Source: Tenericutes bacterium MO-XQ
GTDB taxonomy: Bacteria > Bacillota_I > Bacilli_A > Acholeplasmatales > Acholeplasmataceae
Direction: 5' to 3'
Assembly (NCBI GenBank): GCA_002838185.1
Contig: CP017948.1
Coordinates: 1,178,001 to 1,242,000, forward strand
Length of the DNA: 64,000 nt
The notes under the pieces were generated by a model that searched no databases, was not told where the DNA came from, and was given only the letters and a program-made list of their open reading frames with translations. Positions 40,526-49,576 of the stretch are shown here, one piece after another. The number at the start of each line of letters is the position of its first letter. Within the stretch, counting starts at the first letter, position 1. The position numbers and the translations under genes were made by a program.

Positions 40526-41786
40526 GGTGGCCTCCAATCATCTTATTTCTAGCTTTGGCTGTTGATGTTTCTAATTCAGTAGATGCTCGATTGATTGCAT
40601 TTCTACCATATTTGAATTTCATCTCATCAACAGTTTGAAATAAGTTGTGCTCTTTAAGTAGACGTTCTGGATCTTCGAATAAAGAAAACTGATAAACATG
40701 AGCTTTTTGTAAATTAGAAGCACTCACATGAACACGTCTAATGGGGGTACCCTTATCGTAATATTTATCAAATAAAGCAAGACAAGTTTCATAAATTGTT
40801 TTTTCAGAAGAAGTAGGTTGTTCTAAAGTGATTTGTCTAGAAAAACCGCCTCCAACTTCCTTACTATAAGCAATACCTAAATGAATGGTTTTTGCAACTT
40901 TATGAGAAAGTCTTAATCGTCTTGAAACATCATCAACCATTTCAATGATAATTTGAAAAACATCTGGAACATAATAATCAGAAAAGAGCGTTTGCCCAAT
41001 GCCATAACTCTTACTTTTTGAACGTACTTGGTGCTTATGTTGAATCATACTCATATCGATACCATGGGTGTGATAGTATAATTCTTCACCAAGTATCCCA
41101 AATTGTCTTTTGAGTTCTAAAACAGAGTAATTTGCAATGTCACCAATCTTAACTAAACCGAGTCTGTTGAGTCTTTTTTGCATATGATAACCAATACCCC
41201 ACATTTCACTTAAAGGTTCAATTGGCCAGAGTTTTTTCTTAATATCTTCATAAGTCCAACGGGCAATGAAATCAGGAGCTTTTTTGGATTCAATATCTAG
41301 TGCTAGTTTAGAAATTAACATGTTAGGACCAATCCCAACGGTTGCAAATAGTTTGGTTTCGTTATATATAGTTTCTAGAATTTTCTTAGCAAGCTCAACA
41401 TCAGTCATTTGATAGTAACTCAAGTATTCAGTGACATCTAAAAATGCTTCATCGACTGAGTAGACATATAAATCATCTTCAGAAATAAACTTCAAATAAA
41501 CCTCAATAATTTTAGCGGAATATTCAAGGTAAAGACTCATTCTTGGCTTAGCTACTATCATATCGATATTTTCTGGTAGCTCATAAAATCTAAGTCTACT
41601 GGGAATGCCTAAGCTTTTAAGATAAGGAGATACAGCCAAAACAATAGAGCCGCCACCACGGCCTGCATCAGCAACCACTAAAGGTGTTTTAAAGGGATCA
41701 AGTTGTCTTTCTGCACATTCGACAGATGCATAAAAGCTTTTTAAATCAATGCATAAAATATGTCTATGTAATTTGTATTCATCCAT
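40518..41786 (-). CDS. Y-family translesion DNA polymerase (UvrX/DinB type)
   Basis: About 422 residues from ATG 41786, after AGGTGAG. Catalytic palm motifs: CIDLKSFYASVECAE (metal-binding Asp, about 12-26) and YVYSVDEAFLDVT with the SVDE signature (about 118). The thumb has GIGYHMQKRLNRLGL (HhH). The little-finger region is followed by FEDPERLLKEHNLF. Coupled to a YolD-like gene, which points to the UvrX/YqjW branch rather than stand-alone DinB. No recognisable LexA box upstream. Confidence 0.9.
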   Translation of the reverse strand: MDEYKLHRHILCIDLKSFYASVECAERQLDPFKTPLVVADAGRGGGSIVLAVSPYLKSLGIPSRLRFYELPENIDMIVAKPRMSLYLEYSAKIIEVYLKFISEDDLYVYSVDEAFLDVTEYLSYYQMTDVELAKKILETIYNETKLFATVGIGPNMLISKLALDIESKKAPDFIARWTYEDIKKKLWPIEPLSEMWGIGYHMQKRLNRLGLVKIGDIANYSVLELKRQFGILGEELYYHTHGIDMSMIQHKHQVRSKSKSYGIGQTLFSDYYVPDVFQIIIEMVDDVSRRLRLSHKVAKTIHLGIAYSKEVGGGFSRQITLEQPTSSEKTIYETCLALFDKYYDKGTPIRRVHVSASNLQKAHVYQFSLFEDPERLLKEHNLFQTVDEMKFKYGRNAINRASTELETSTAKARNKMIGGHHA

Positions 41787-41904
41787 GATCTCACCTACCT
41801 TGTGCACTTATTATATCAATTATTTTTTGAAAAAAAAGAGCATCTTGTATGATTTTACATGAAAGTGTTATCAGAAAAATATTACATTTATTTACATTCT
41901 AAAA

Positions 41905-41937
41905 AAGAAAAAAACACAAGAAAATTTCTTGTGTTTT
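41905..41937 (-). terminator. Terminator after the cyclophilin gene
   Basis: On the minus strand ACACAAGAA, loop ATT, TTCTTGTGT, then TTTTTTTC. Confidence 0.85.
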
Positions 41938-42463
41938 ATAAGTATAATTCTGGTTTTGGAAAAACCTTGTTTTTTAAATCAACAGTGATACTTTCAATCA
42001 CAATATCATCATAAGGTCGATCTCTAACATCACGTGGTTGAGTAACGATTTTATCAACAACTTCGATGCCTTCTGTGACACCGCCAAATGAAGCATAAGA
42101 ACCATCAAGGTGTGGTGCATCCTTATGCATAATGAAGAATTGTGATGTTGCGGAGTTTGGATCATTGGTTCTAGCCATCGAAATAACACCTCTGGTGTGT
42201 TTAAGTGGGTTTTCGTGACCATTGATATCAAACTCACCAATAATGGTTTTTATAGGCTCTCCTTGACCACCTTGAATCATAAATCCAGGAATGATTCTAT
42301 GGAAAATGAGTCCATCATAATATTTCTTTTGAATGAGAGAAATAAAATTGTAGACTGTATTTGGAGCTACTTGAGAAAATAATTCTAATTTAATAGTTCC
42401 AAACGATTTAACCTTTATGGTTACCACTGGATTTTCATGACTTAAATAATTTTGATAATTCAT
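41936..42463 (-). CDS. Cyclophilin-type peptidyl-prolyl isomerase
   Basis: 175 residues. Motifs VAPNTVYNFISLI, YYDGLIFHRIIPGFMIQGG (catalytic Arg and neighbours, about 48-66), ISMARTNDPNSATSQFFI (about 96-113) and LDGSYASFGGV (about 120). No signal peptide, so cytosolic. Assists folding by proline isomerisation. It lies 13 bases downstream of the methyltransferase gene; a terminator follows it. Confidence 0.93.
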   Translation of the reverse strand: MNYQNYLSHENPVVTIKVKSFGTIKLELFSQVAPNTVYNFISLIQKKYYDGLIFHRIIPGFMIQGGQGEPIKTIIGEFDINGHENPLKHTRGVISMARTNDPNSATSQFFIMHKDAPHLDGSYASFGGVTEGIEVVDKIVTQPRDVRDRPYDDIVIESITVDLKNKVFPKPELYL

Positions 42464-42476
42464 AACTAACCTCTCT

Positions 42477-43169
42477 TTATATTTTTTTAAAAACTAGATA
42501 AACGTGTGAATCCTCGTATGTATAAGATGAAAAATCAGGTTTACTATAGATTTCAACTTCAAATCCATGTTGTCTACCTAAATCTATGAGATAAGTATGT
42601 ATATATGGATAAAGTTTTGTCTCACCAAGTTCATAGACATCATCATTTTCAAATAAGATTGTTTGAAACATGATGTAATCTTTGTAATAAGTATAATTTC
42701 GGTGAAGAAGTACATCTTGATCAGATAAGTCTGGTAAACTTTCTGGTTTTTCTTTTAGAATATTTAAATAATTTAAGCACTGAACTATAAAATATTTATT
42801 CTTATGAAGTACTAAATGCACATGGATAAAGAGTTCATTTAAAGTTTTTTCATTTAAATGAACAATTGTATTTCCAAAACAAGTAATCAAATCATAGGTT
42901 TCACTTGGATGTTTCACATAATCAATCATATCCTCAGTTGAAAATGATAAATGAGGATATTTTTTGGAGGCTTCATGAACCATAAAAGGATCTAAATCAA
43001 TACCTTTGACTTGCATATGCATTGAATCAATCAGTGCTGTTAATCTTCCAGTACCACAACCTAAATCAAGTGCCTGACCATTTTTTGTTATATACGGAAA
43101 AAGAAATGATTCTAGTTTAGGATTAAATTTAAATAAACGGTCATAGTATTTACTTAACAAATCATACAT
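42477..43169 (-). CDS. Class I SAM-dependent methyltransferase
   Basis: About 230 residues from ATG 43169 (MYDLLSKYYD), 7 bases after AAGGTGG; the upstream GTG overlaps that site. SAM motif I ALDLGCGTGRL (about 35-45), acidic motif II KGIDLDPFM, then DLITCFGNTIVHL as motif IV. Resembles small-molecule methyltransferases (Methyltransf_25 type). Substrate unknown. Probably co-transcribed with the downstream cyclophilin gene. Confidence 0.82.
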   Translation of the reverse strand: MYDLLSKYYDRLFKFNPKLESFLFPYITKNGQALDLGCGTGRLTALIDSMHMQVKGIDLDPFMVHEASKKYPHLSFSTEDMIDYVKHPSETYDLITCFGNTIVHLNEKTLNELFIHVHLVLHKNKYFIVQCLNYLNILKEKPESLPDLSDQDVLLHRNYTYYKDYIMFQTILFENDDVYELGETKLYPYIHTYLIDLGRQHGFEVEIYSKPDFSSYTYEDSHVYLVFKKI

Positions 43170-43183
43170 AAGAACCACCTTTT

Positions 43184-43215
43184 ATAAAAAACAGCTACAC
43201 GACACATGTAGCTGT
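43184..43215 (-). terminator. Terminator after the nitroreductase-like gene at 43.3 kb
   Basis: On the minus strand ACAGCTACA, 7-base loop, TGTAGCTGT, then TTTTTT. Confidence 0.85.
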
Positions 43216-43290
43216 AATTTGATGATGTATTTGTGTCCTCATCTTAAGTGTATTTTATCACTTATCATGACGAATATAAAGACAAAAACA

Positions 43291-44118
43291 TTAAGAAGAA
43301 ACTTTTACAGAAAAGGCATATTCATAATCAGGTAGTTTAATGTTAACAAAATCATTTGAAACTTTAAACTTCAATCCTAATTCTTCTAATCCTTTAACAA
43401 AATGAGATAACGCAATACCCATATCAATCGCTTGAACATCAAAATCAAGAGATTCTCCATATGCTGGTGTTCTTTCTAGATAGAAGTGAACATCATGATC
43501 CTTAACAAGTATGCGCCAAGGTTGTTTGTTATCAGTAGATGGTGCTAATCTCACATAATTTAATGCTTTTGCAAAAGCATGTGTTTCATCAAGTGGTGTA
43601 TCAAAATCGTTATTAAAGAATAACTTATCAAATGGCTCTCTACGGTCTGCATGTACACGTTCTCTAACTTCATCTTCCTTTGATGAATGGTGATCAGCAT
43701 CTTCATAGCCTACAGGTGTGATGGTTGGTACAATTTCATGATCTTTATGCATGAAATCAAATGTGTGTCTATCAAATGTGCCACCAATCCAAACTGTACC
43801 CAGTTTTTTCTCAGTCAAATCAAGAATCATATTCTCAAATATGAAGCCATAATCAACCATACCATAAAAAGAGTTATCAACACATCCAGCAATAAAGCTT
43901 GGTGGGTTCGTGATAAAACCGTATGTACCAATCTTAGCTTTTTTAGGTGTATAAACGAATGGTTTATCAAAGAAATCTAATTTGACTTCATGACCAAAGT
44001 ATCCTTTGGTTTCGTTGTACTTTTTAACAATTTGCTTAACTGCTTTTAAATCTTTTTCAGTTAAATCTTTTTCTAAATACGTTCTAACAGATTTTCTTTC
44101 TTTAATCACGATTAACAT
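43291..44118 (-). CDS. Nitroreductase-like protein with duplicated architecture
   Basis: About 275 residues from ATG 44118, after GGGAGGT. The N terminus IKERKSVRTYLEKDL matches the FMN-binding start of nitroreductases, but the protein is longer than the usual 200. The family-like APSTDNKQPWRILVKD segment comes late (about 195-212), as in the putative-nitroreductase TM1586-like group, where two half-domains form the fold in one chain. Likely a flavin oxidoreductase of unknown substrate. Own terminator, apparently monocistronic. Confidence 0.75.
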   Translation of the reverse strand: MLIVIKERKSVRTYLEKDLTEKDLKAVKQIVKKYNETKGYFGHEVKLDFFDKPFVYTPKKAKIGTYGFITNPPSFIAGCVDNSFYGMVDYGFIFENMILDLTEKKLGTVWIGGTFDRHTFDFMHKDHEIVPTITPVGYEDADHHSSKEDEVRERVHADRREPFDKLFFNNDFDTPLDETHAFAKALNYVRLAPSTDNKQPWRILVKDHDVHFYLERTPAYGESLDFDVQAIDMGIALSHFVKGLEELGLKFKVSNDFVNIKLPDYEYAFSVKVSS

Positions 44119-44296
44119 AATAACCTCCCATTTTTTAAACATTATGCCTATATGGTTTACCTTTATTATAGAATGTTAAAAATGAAAATACAATGAAAAG
44201 GCTTTACTTGAGAAAAATTATATTTAAAATGTTGATAATTTTTTAGTTTTAATATAGTGTGTTAGGTAACAAAGTAGAAAAAATAATATTATGCTA

Positions 44297-44326
44297 TTGA
44301 CAATAGTGTATGACATACAGTATAAT
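44297..44326 (+). promoter_or_regulatory. Promoter with PadR-type operator
   Basis: TTGACA (44297-44302), 18-base spacer, TATAAT (44321-44326). TGTAT-GAC-ATACA, a perfect palindrome, lies in the spacer (44307-44319). PadR proteins bind ATGT/ACAT-like palindromes; the first gene of the operon encodes a PadR. Confidence 0.75.
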
Positions 44327-44343
44327 GAAATCGAGGTGAGGTT

Positions 44344-44679
44344 ATGGCGACACAAGATTTACTTGAAAACATGATTCAGGAACTTAAAAGAGGTACTCAA
44401 ATCATGATAGTATTATCAGCACTCAAAGACATGCAATATGGATATAGTTTACTCCAAGTCCTTAATGAAAAAAATGTAAACATTGAAGCTGGTACATTAT
44501 ATCCATTGCTTAGAAGACTTGATCAACAAGGTTTACTAGATTCTATATGGGATACAACAGAAAGTAGACCACGCAAGTACTATAAACTTAGTGAAAATGG
44601 TGCTGAAATTTTAAAGGCTTTAAAAAAAGCATGGGAAGACATGGTTAATGATGTTAACCAATCATTAAAGGAGATATAA
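44344..44679 (+). CDS. PadR-family regulator (first pair)
   Basis: 111 residues, PadR-s1 type. YGYSLLQVLNEKN and EAGTLYPLLRRLDQQGLLDS with the wing TESRPRKYYKLSENG are characteristic. RBS GAGGTGAGG. One base before a HAAS-domain membrane protein, a standard pairing in Firmicutes, where PadR represses the pair until an envelope or drug signal appears. The palindrome in its promoter spacer supports autorepression. Confidence 0.92.
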   Translation: MATQDLLENMIQELKRGTQIMIVLSALKDMQYGYSLLQVLNEKNVNIEAGTLYPLLRRLDQQGLLDSIWDTTESRPRKYYKLSENGAEILKALKKAWEDMVNDVNQSLKEI

Positions 44680-44680
44680 T

Positions 44681-45685
44681 ATGAAAAAGTTTATTGAAAG
44701 ATACATCTATGATGTTACTAGAAGATTACCAAAAGAAAATCAGGAAGAAGTCAAAGAGGAGCTAAGTGATAATATTTATGATATGCTTCCAGAGGATCCT
44801 AAAGAAGAAGATATTGATCGTGTTTTGCATGAACTAGGTCATCCTAGGGAAATTGCGAATAATTATAAGGAACAAAAAAGATATTTGATATCACCACTTT
44901 ATTATGATGATTACTTAAGAGTTTTAAAAATAGTATTTATTATCTTTGGTGTAATTTCACTAGTGACGACTTCAATTGATGCAATCATTGATGTTGATCA
45001 TGCGTCTATTTTTGAAGCGATGGGCTATGTGATTAGTCGAATTATTGGAGAATTAGTATCAACATTGTTTAGTATGTTTGCGATTGTTACCATTATCTTT
45101 GTACTTATAGAAAGAAATAGTATTAATATCAAACCTAATGAATGGAAATTAAAAGATCTTCCAGACTTGCCAGAACCAAAGAAGACAAATATATCAAAAG
45201 CAAGCGCTATGGTAAGCTTAATCTTCCATGTCATTTTCTCAGTTATATTTATTATCATTTTATTAAGATATATTCCTAAAATTGGTTGGTATAACGAAAG
45301 TGGATTTGTTGCACCACTATTTAATGAACATGTAACTGATCCATTTATCATCTTTTTCATCATTTCGTTTATCATTGGCTTTATAATGCATCTTGTACAA
45401 CTTTATGTTGGCCAGTGGCAAGTTAAAGTTGCAGTATGCTATACAGCAAATGCCATCATTTCAGTAACCATAGGTTTATTATTTATCAATCAACCTAACT
45501 TATTCTCATTTGCTTTTTTAAATGAGTTAGCTACAGTTATGGAACAAGATGTTTCATTTGTTCAAGATGGATTAAACAATATACTGGTCTGGATTACTGT
45601 TATAGTAATTGTAGTTACAGGTATTGATTTGATTAGTATCTGGTTAAAAACTTTAAAACCGAAAGAAACAAAAAAAGCAGTCTAA
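44681..45685 (+). CDS. HAAS-domain membrane protein (DUF1700-like)
   Basis: 334 residues. The N-terminal HAAS domain (about 1-70; RRLPKENQEEVKEELSDNI and VLHELGHPREIANNY) is cytosolic, then about six hydrophobic segments in pairs. Such proteins accompany PadR regulators and are thought to sense or respond to envelope stress; no enzymatic role is known. Coupled to padR by RBS AAGGAG. Ends at an intact convergent terminator. Confidence 0.8.
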   Translation: MKKFIERYIYDVTRRLPKENQEEVKEELSDNIYDMLPEDPKEEDIDRVLHELGHPREIANNYKEQKRYLISPLYYDDYLRVLKIVFIIFGVISLVTTSIDAIIDVDHASIFEAMGYVISRIIGELVSTLFSMFAIVTIIFVLIERNSINIKPNEWKLKDLPDLPEPKKTNISKASAMVSLIFHVIFSVIFIIILLRYIPKIGWYNESGFVAPLFNEHVTDPFIIFFIISFIIGFIMHLVQLYVGQWQVKVAVCYTANAIISVTIGLLFINQPNLFSFAFLNELATVMEQDVSFVQDGLNNILVWITVIVIVVTGIDLISIWLKTLKPKETKKAV

Positions 45686-45698
45686 CTGCTTTTTTTTA
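45671..45698 (+). terminator. Intact bidirectional terminator, HAAS gene / DMT gene
   Basis: AAAAAAGCAGT, loop CTA, ACTGCTTTTTTTT; includes the HAAS stop codon. Confidence 0.9.
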
Positions 45699-45712
45699 TG
45701 TTTTGAATCTAA

Positions 45713-46633
45713 TTATGAAGATTTCAATTGCCCTTTTTGCCTGCGATTAAAACGAACGGTTCCATAAACACCTATAATAATTAACATACTACCAAAGATA
45801 TGATATAAAGTAATTTGTTCATCTAATAGAATAATGCCTGCAATGATCGCAACAATTGTTGATAGATTTGCATATATAGATGAGACATGTGCAGGAACTT
45901 TACTTAAAACTAAATTGACTAAGAAAAATCCCCCGATAGAAGCAACAATACCTAGATATACAATCGGAAACAAAATATCTATATTCATTAGATTAGTATA
46001 ATAATCACTAAGTCTTTGTTCGATGATAAGTTGAACGACATAAATGATGTTAAATGCGAACGCCCCAAACAACATCATAAAATAAGTCACTTCCATAGGT
46101 CTCAATGCTTTTTGAGATGCAGTTCTTGAAGCTATATTAAACATTGCTGCAGAGATAACTGCAAGTAATAATAATACAAAACCTAAGAATTCTGAAGTAC
46201 TGTCATTACCCAATTTACTCAGTTGTATGATGATCACTCCAGTTACACTTAATAAAATAAATAAGACTTGGATAGGCTTTGGTTTTTCTTTGATGATTAA
46301 GGAACTTAAGATTGCGACAAATATTGGTATCAAAGCAATCATCATACCTGCTTCTCCACTAGACACTAAATTTAAACCGAATGTTTCAAATAAAAAATAC
46401 AAAATAGGCTGAAAAAAAGCAACCGCAACCAAATATTTCATTTGGTCTTTTTTGATACTGATCTTAATTACCTTAAATTGTCTTAGAATTTCAAATGTAA
46501 TAAATGCAATTAAAAAGCGATATGCTATTAGTCCAATTGGAGTAACATATGATAATGCTATTTTTGAAAATAGAAATGAAAATCCAAAAATGGATGCGAA
46601 CAATATACCTGCTATATGAATTTTTTTCGTCAT
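45713..46633 (-). CDS. EamA/DMT-family transporter
   Basis: 306 residues with ten hydrophobic segments in two five-helix EamA repeats. Typical stretches are SYVTPIGLIAYRFLIAF in the first half, VSSGEAGMMIALIPIFVAIL, and YANLSTIVAIIAGIILLDEQ in the second. Exporter of metabolites or amino acids is the family default; substrate unknown. A terminator at 46656-46683 separates it from the upstream gene. Confidence 0.88.
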   Translation of the reverse strand: MTKKIHIAGILFASIFGFSFLFSKIALSYVTPIGLIAYRFLIAFITFEILRQFKVIKISIKKDQMKYLVAVAFFQPILYFLFETFGLNLVSSGEAGMMIALIPIFVAILSSLIIKEKPKPIQVLFILLSVTGVIIIQLSKLGNDSTSEFLGFVLLLLAVISAAMFNIASRTASQKALRPMEVTYFMMLFGAFAFNIIYVVQLIIEQRLSDYYTNLMNIDILFPIVYLGIVASIGGFFLVNLVLSKVPAHVSSIYANLSTIVAIIAGIILLDEQITLYHIFGSMLIIIGVYGTVRFNRRQKGQLKSS

Positions 46634-46655
46634 GACAATCTCCTTTTATGTCCTT

Positions 46656-46683
46656 AAAAAAACACTGAATGAACAGTGTTTTT
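46656..46683 (-). terminator. Terminator after the membrane protein gene 46691-47359
   Basis: On the minus strand AAAAACACTG, loop TTCATT, CAGTGTTTTTTT. Near-symmetric tracts. Confidence 0.85.
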
Positions 46684-46690
46684 ATGATTC

Positions 46691-47359
46691 TTAATTAACG
46701 TATGGTCTTTTTTCTTCTTCAGCTGGCTCTTCAATGACTGGCTGTTTTGGTGCTTGTTTTTCTTTTTTCTTTTGTGGTTGTTCACCTTCGTTAAGTTCTT
46801 TTGAGAATTCACGATATTTCTTATAACCACCATAACCATCAATACCTAAATATGCTGATCCAATTAATGATATTATCAAGAAGAAAATACCAACAAGTTC
46901 ATAATCAAAATTAGGATAGACTGCAATCATAGCACCTAAAGATAAGACAACAATGTGAACCCAAAATTTAGGAATTTCAGTTTTTTCTCCTAAAAAGACT
47001 ACTGAATTAAAATATACAAGACCTCTTGCATAGAAGAAGAATACTAAAGCATATCTATAAACTGCGCTCCAAATGGCTTGATCACTTAAAGTATCTTTAT
47101 AAGTAAAAGCGATATAGATAATCAATATACCAACGAGTGTATCAAAAATGATTTCGATGAGGTTTAAAGTTCTTAAAACCTCTTTTTTCAACGATTTAAT
47201 TAATGGATAGACTCTAAATAATGAAAATATGACAATGGTTACACCAGTAATTGCATAAACAACTTCATCTGCAAACACCATATAAATACCAACACCAAGT
47301 AAAATTGCTGCTAGTACAAATTTTAGCACCCAACCATACCCGTATTTTGCTTTATTCAT
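46691..47359 (-). CDS. Membrane protein with charged C-terminal tail
   Basis: 222 residues: about six hydrophobic segments (12-30, 33-48, 68-85, 98-115, 130-148, 152-172), then a hydrophilic tail of about 45 residues rich in Lys, Glu, Gln and Pro (EGEQPQKKKEKQAPKQPVIE). Not confidently assigned to a family; the layout resembles uncharacterised Mollicutes and Firmicutes membrane proteins. The tail is likely cytosolic. Monocistronic. Confidence 0.6.
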   Translation of the reverse strand: MNKAKYGYGWVLKFVLAAILLGVGIYMVFADEVVYAITGVTIVIFSLFRVYPLIKSLKKEVLRTLNLIEIIFDTLVGILIIYIAFTYKDTLSDQAIWSAVYRYALVFFFYARGLVYFNSVVFLGEKTEIPKFWVHIVVLSLGAMIAVYPNFDYELVGIFFLIISLIGSAYLGIDGYGGYKKYREFSKELNEGEQPQKKKEKQAPKQPVIEEPAEEEKRPYVN

Positions 47360-47520
47360 AGATAAAACCTCCTAGACTTTATAACTGCATTATATAGCAA
47401 TTTAGCAAATATTTCAATTGATTGAAATGAAATCATTACTTTTATGACAAACATCATGCAAACATTTAGATAGATATTCATTATTTAACACTTTTTTGTT
47501 ATAATGACACTGTAAAATAC

Positions 47521-47563
47521 GAAAGGAGTGATTTAATCGATTGGATTAAATCGTAAGTACATG
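47521..47563 (+). promoter_or_regulatory. Shine-Dalgarno separated from the ATG by a perfect hairpin
   Basis: GAAAGGAG (47521-47528) is 32 bases before ATG 47561, too far to act directly. Between them GATTTAATC (47530-47538), loop GATTG, GATTAAATC (47544-47552) forms a perfect 9-bp hairpin. Folding it leaves about 9 bases between the site and the ATG, the normal distance. A TAA at 47534 excludes a longer in-frame protein. Confidence 0.55.
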
Positions 47564-48094
47564 AGAAAAAGAATTGTAGCGGCTATGCCGATGATTGCAT
47601 TAGCATTGTTTTTATTTTCAGGATTATACTTGGAAAATTGGAAATTGGGGTGGGTTTTCTTTTTATTGATACCACTCAGTTGGATTTTATTTTCGAATCA
47701 CATTTTTAAAAGACTAAATGATGCTGCACCAGTTTTAGCATTATTCATATTTCTGATCTTAGGATTCGGATTTGACTTATGGCATCCTGGTTGGGTAGTA
47801 TTTTTATTAGTACCAGTTTTCAACATGATTGTAGAAAGAAAAATAACGCCAAGAAAATTAGTCAATGTTATCGTTATTGGTGGATTCATTGGATTAAGTT
47901 TATACTTAGACGAATGGCATCCAACATGGCTTATCTTATTTTTAATACCTATTATTAATACTATATTTTTCCCTTACGATAATTTTAAATTTAAAAATAA
48001 AGAAAACAATTGGGAAGACCGCATTAAAAAATTTGTTAATGATAAGATTATTGTTGATCATCAAAAAAGCGATGATGAAAATGAAGATTTTTAA
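47561..48094 (+). CDS. Membrane protein with three Trp-rich repeats
   Basis: 177 residues with three copies of a roughly 45-residue unit: an alanine- or glycine-rich hydrophobic segment, a short Leu-Tyr/Asp link, and a Trp-flanked segment. The Trp parts align as LENWKLGWVFFLLIPL, DLWHPGWVVFLLVPVF and LDEWHPTWLILFLIPI. The WHPGW-FLLIPI element also occurs as a C-terminal piece of other Firmicutes membrane proteins. The C-terminal 35 residues are charged and cytosolic. Function unknown. Its start is unusual, see 47521-47563. Confidence 0.65.
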   Translation: MRKRIVAAMPMIALALFLFSGLYLENWKLGWVFFLLIPLSWILFSNHIFKRLNDAAPVLALFIFLILGFGFDLWHPGWVVFLLVPVFNMIVERKITPRKLVNVIVIGGFIGLSLYLDEWHPTWLILFLIPIINTIFFPYDNFKFKNKENNWEDRIKKFVNDKIIVDHQKSDDENEDF

Positions 48095-48198
48095 CATAAA
48101 ATTCACATCATTTCAGCTGAAGTATCAAACTATATTATAATTCATATAGACAATATACTTTATTTAAAAATAACCTTTATATTTATGAGCGATTTATG

Positions 48199-48204
48199 TA
48201 TAAT
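48199..48204 (+). promoter_or_regulatory. -10 box of guaC
   Basis: Consensus TATAAT 34 bases before the guaC ATG; the -35 (TTTATA, 48176-48181) is weak. The gap from 48095 shows nothing else notable. Confidence 0.5.
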
Positions 48205-48237
48205 AAATAGGGGAAAATAAGAAAAGGGGTTTTAAGT

Positions 48238-49335
48238 ATGCGCATTGAAGATGATCAAAAGCTAGATTTTAGTGATGTATTGATTAGACCGAAAAGATCT
48301 ACATTAAAAAGTAGAAAAGATGTTGATCTAAATAGAACATACACGTTTAGACACAGTAAAAAAACATGGACAGGTGTACCAATTATGGCTTCCAATATGG
48401 ATGGCGTTGGTATGATAAATATGGCTTTAACTCTACAAGAACATGAGTTATTTACTTGTCTAGTTAAAACTTATACAAAAGAAGATATTAATGAAGTTAA
48501 AAAGAAATTAGATCCTAGATATTTTGCTGTAAGTACAGGTACTAACGCAAAAGATTATCAAAACTTAGTAGACATTCTTAAAGCACATCCAGAAATCGAG
48601 TTTATTTGTATAGATGTTGCAAATGGGTACTCTGAACATTTCGGAGATTTCGTTGAAAAAGTTAGAAAAAACTATCCTGAACATACAATCATAGCAGGTA
48701 ATGTTGTAACAGCTGATATGACTCAAGAATTAATTTTAAGAGGCGCAGATATTGTTAAGGTTGGTATTGGACCTGGTAGTGTATGTACAACACGTATTCA
48801 AACAGGTGTTGGATACCCACAACTATCAGCGATTATTGAATGTGCAGATGCTGCACATGGTTTAGGTGCACATATCATCAGTGATGGTGGATGTACTTGC
48901 CCTGGTGATGTCGCAAAAGCTTTTGGTGGTGGTGCGGATTTTGTAATGCTCGGTGGATTACATGCAGGTCATGATCAAGGTGGCGGAGAAGTGATTACTG
49001 AATATGTCTTAAATGGCAAAATCAATATTGAAACTGGAAAACCACTGATTGATGAAAAGAAATATGTTAGATTTTATGGCATGAGTTCAGAAACTGCTAT
49101 GAAAAAGAATTATGGTGAGGTTGCTGAGTATCGTTCTAGTGAAGGTAAAACAGTTAGAATTCCTTATCGTGGAGATTTAAATCATACTGTAAAAGATATT
49201 TTAGGTGGAATTCGCTCAACATGTACATATGTTGGAGCGCCTACTTTAAAACATCTACCAAGATCTACAACATTTGTAAGAGTTCATCGTCAATTTAACC
49301 AAATTTTTGGAGACGGTAGAGAAAATAATTCATAA
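48238..49335 (+). CDS. guaC: GMP reductase
   Basis: 365 residues, IMPDH/GMPR TIM-barrel family without CBS domains. Landmarks: [13 protein letters not shown] at the N terminus, [11 protein letters not shown] (about 45), the Cys loop [14 protein letters not shown] (about 176-189), [15 protein letters not shown] (about 217) and [17 protein letters not shown] (about 236). Ends in the [22 protein letters not shown] region of true GMP reductases. Converts GMP to IMP with NADPH in purine salvage. RBS AAAAGGGG. Monocistronic. Confidence 0.93.
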   Translation: MRIEDDQKLDFSDVLIRPKRSTLKSRKDVDLNRTYTFRHSKKTWTGVPIMASNMDGVGMINMALTLQEHELFTCLVKTYTKEDINEVKKKLDPRYFAVSTGTNAKDYQNLVDILKAHPEIEFICIDVANGYSEHFGDFVEKVRKNYPEHTIIAGNVVTADMTQELILRGADIVKVGIGPGSVCTTRIQTGVGYPQLSAIIECADAAHGLGAHIISDGGCTCPGDVAKAFGGGADFVMLGGLHAGHDQGGGEVITEYVLNGKINIETGKPLIDEKKYVRFYGMSSETAMKKNYGEVAEYRSSEGKTVRIPYRGDLNHTVKDILGGIRSTCTYVGAPTLKHLPRSTTFVRVHRQFNQIFGDGRENNS

Positions 49336-49346
49336 TGATCAAACAC

Positions 49347-49386
49347 AAACACAGGATATTTCTTAAGGAAATCACCTGTGTTTTTA
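49347..49386 (+). terminator. Terminator after guaC
   Basis: AAACACAGG with inner ATTTC/GGAAAT pairing, CCTGTGTTTTT. Confidence 0.85.
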
Positions 49387-49576
49387 ATTTTCAATAAAAA
49401 TAATAAAAGCGCTTTCATTTTTTATATGTATATGTTACAATGTTAATGGATGAGATAAAGCGTAAACTTATAAAGACAATTAGAGATTTAATGTCTCTTT
49501 TTAATCACGATAATCATAAGATTACATTTATCCATAACGATGTTATGATGAAATAATAGACAAGGGAGAAAATGCT

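Noticed and set aside
41787..41935. SOS (LexA) box for the Y-family polymerase
   Set aside because: No GAAC-N4-GTTC-like palindrome was found; only an AT-rich promoter-like region and the neighbouring terminator.
46654..46842. 62-residue minus-strand lysine-rich ORF
   Set aside because: Alternative frame of the charged tail of the membrane protein 46691-47359; no start signal.
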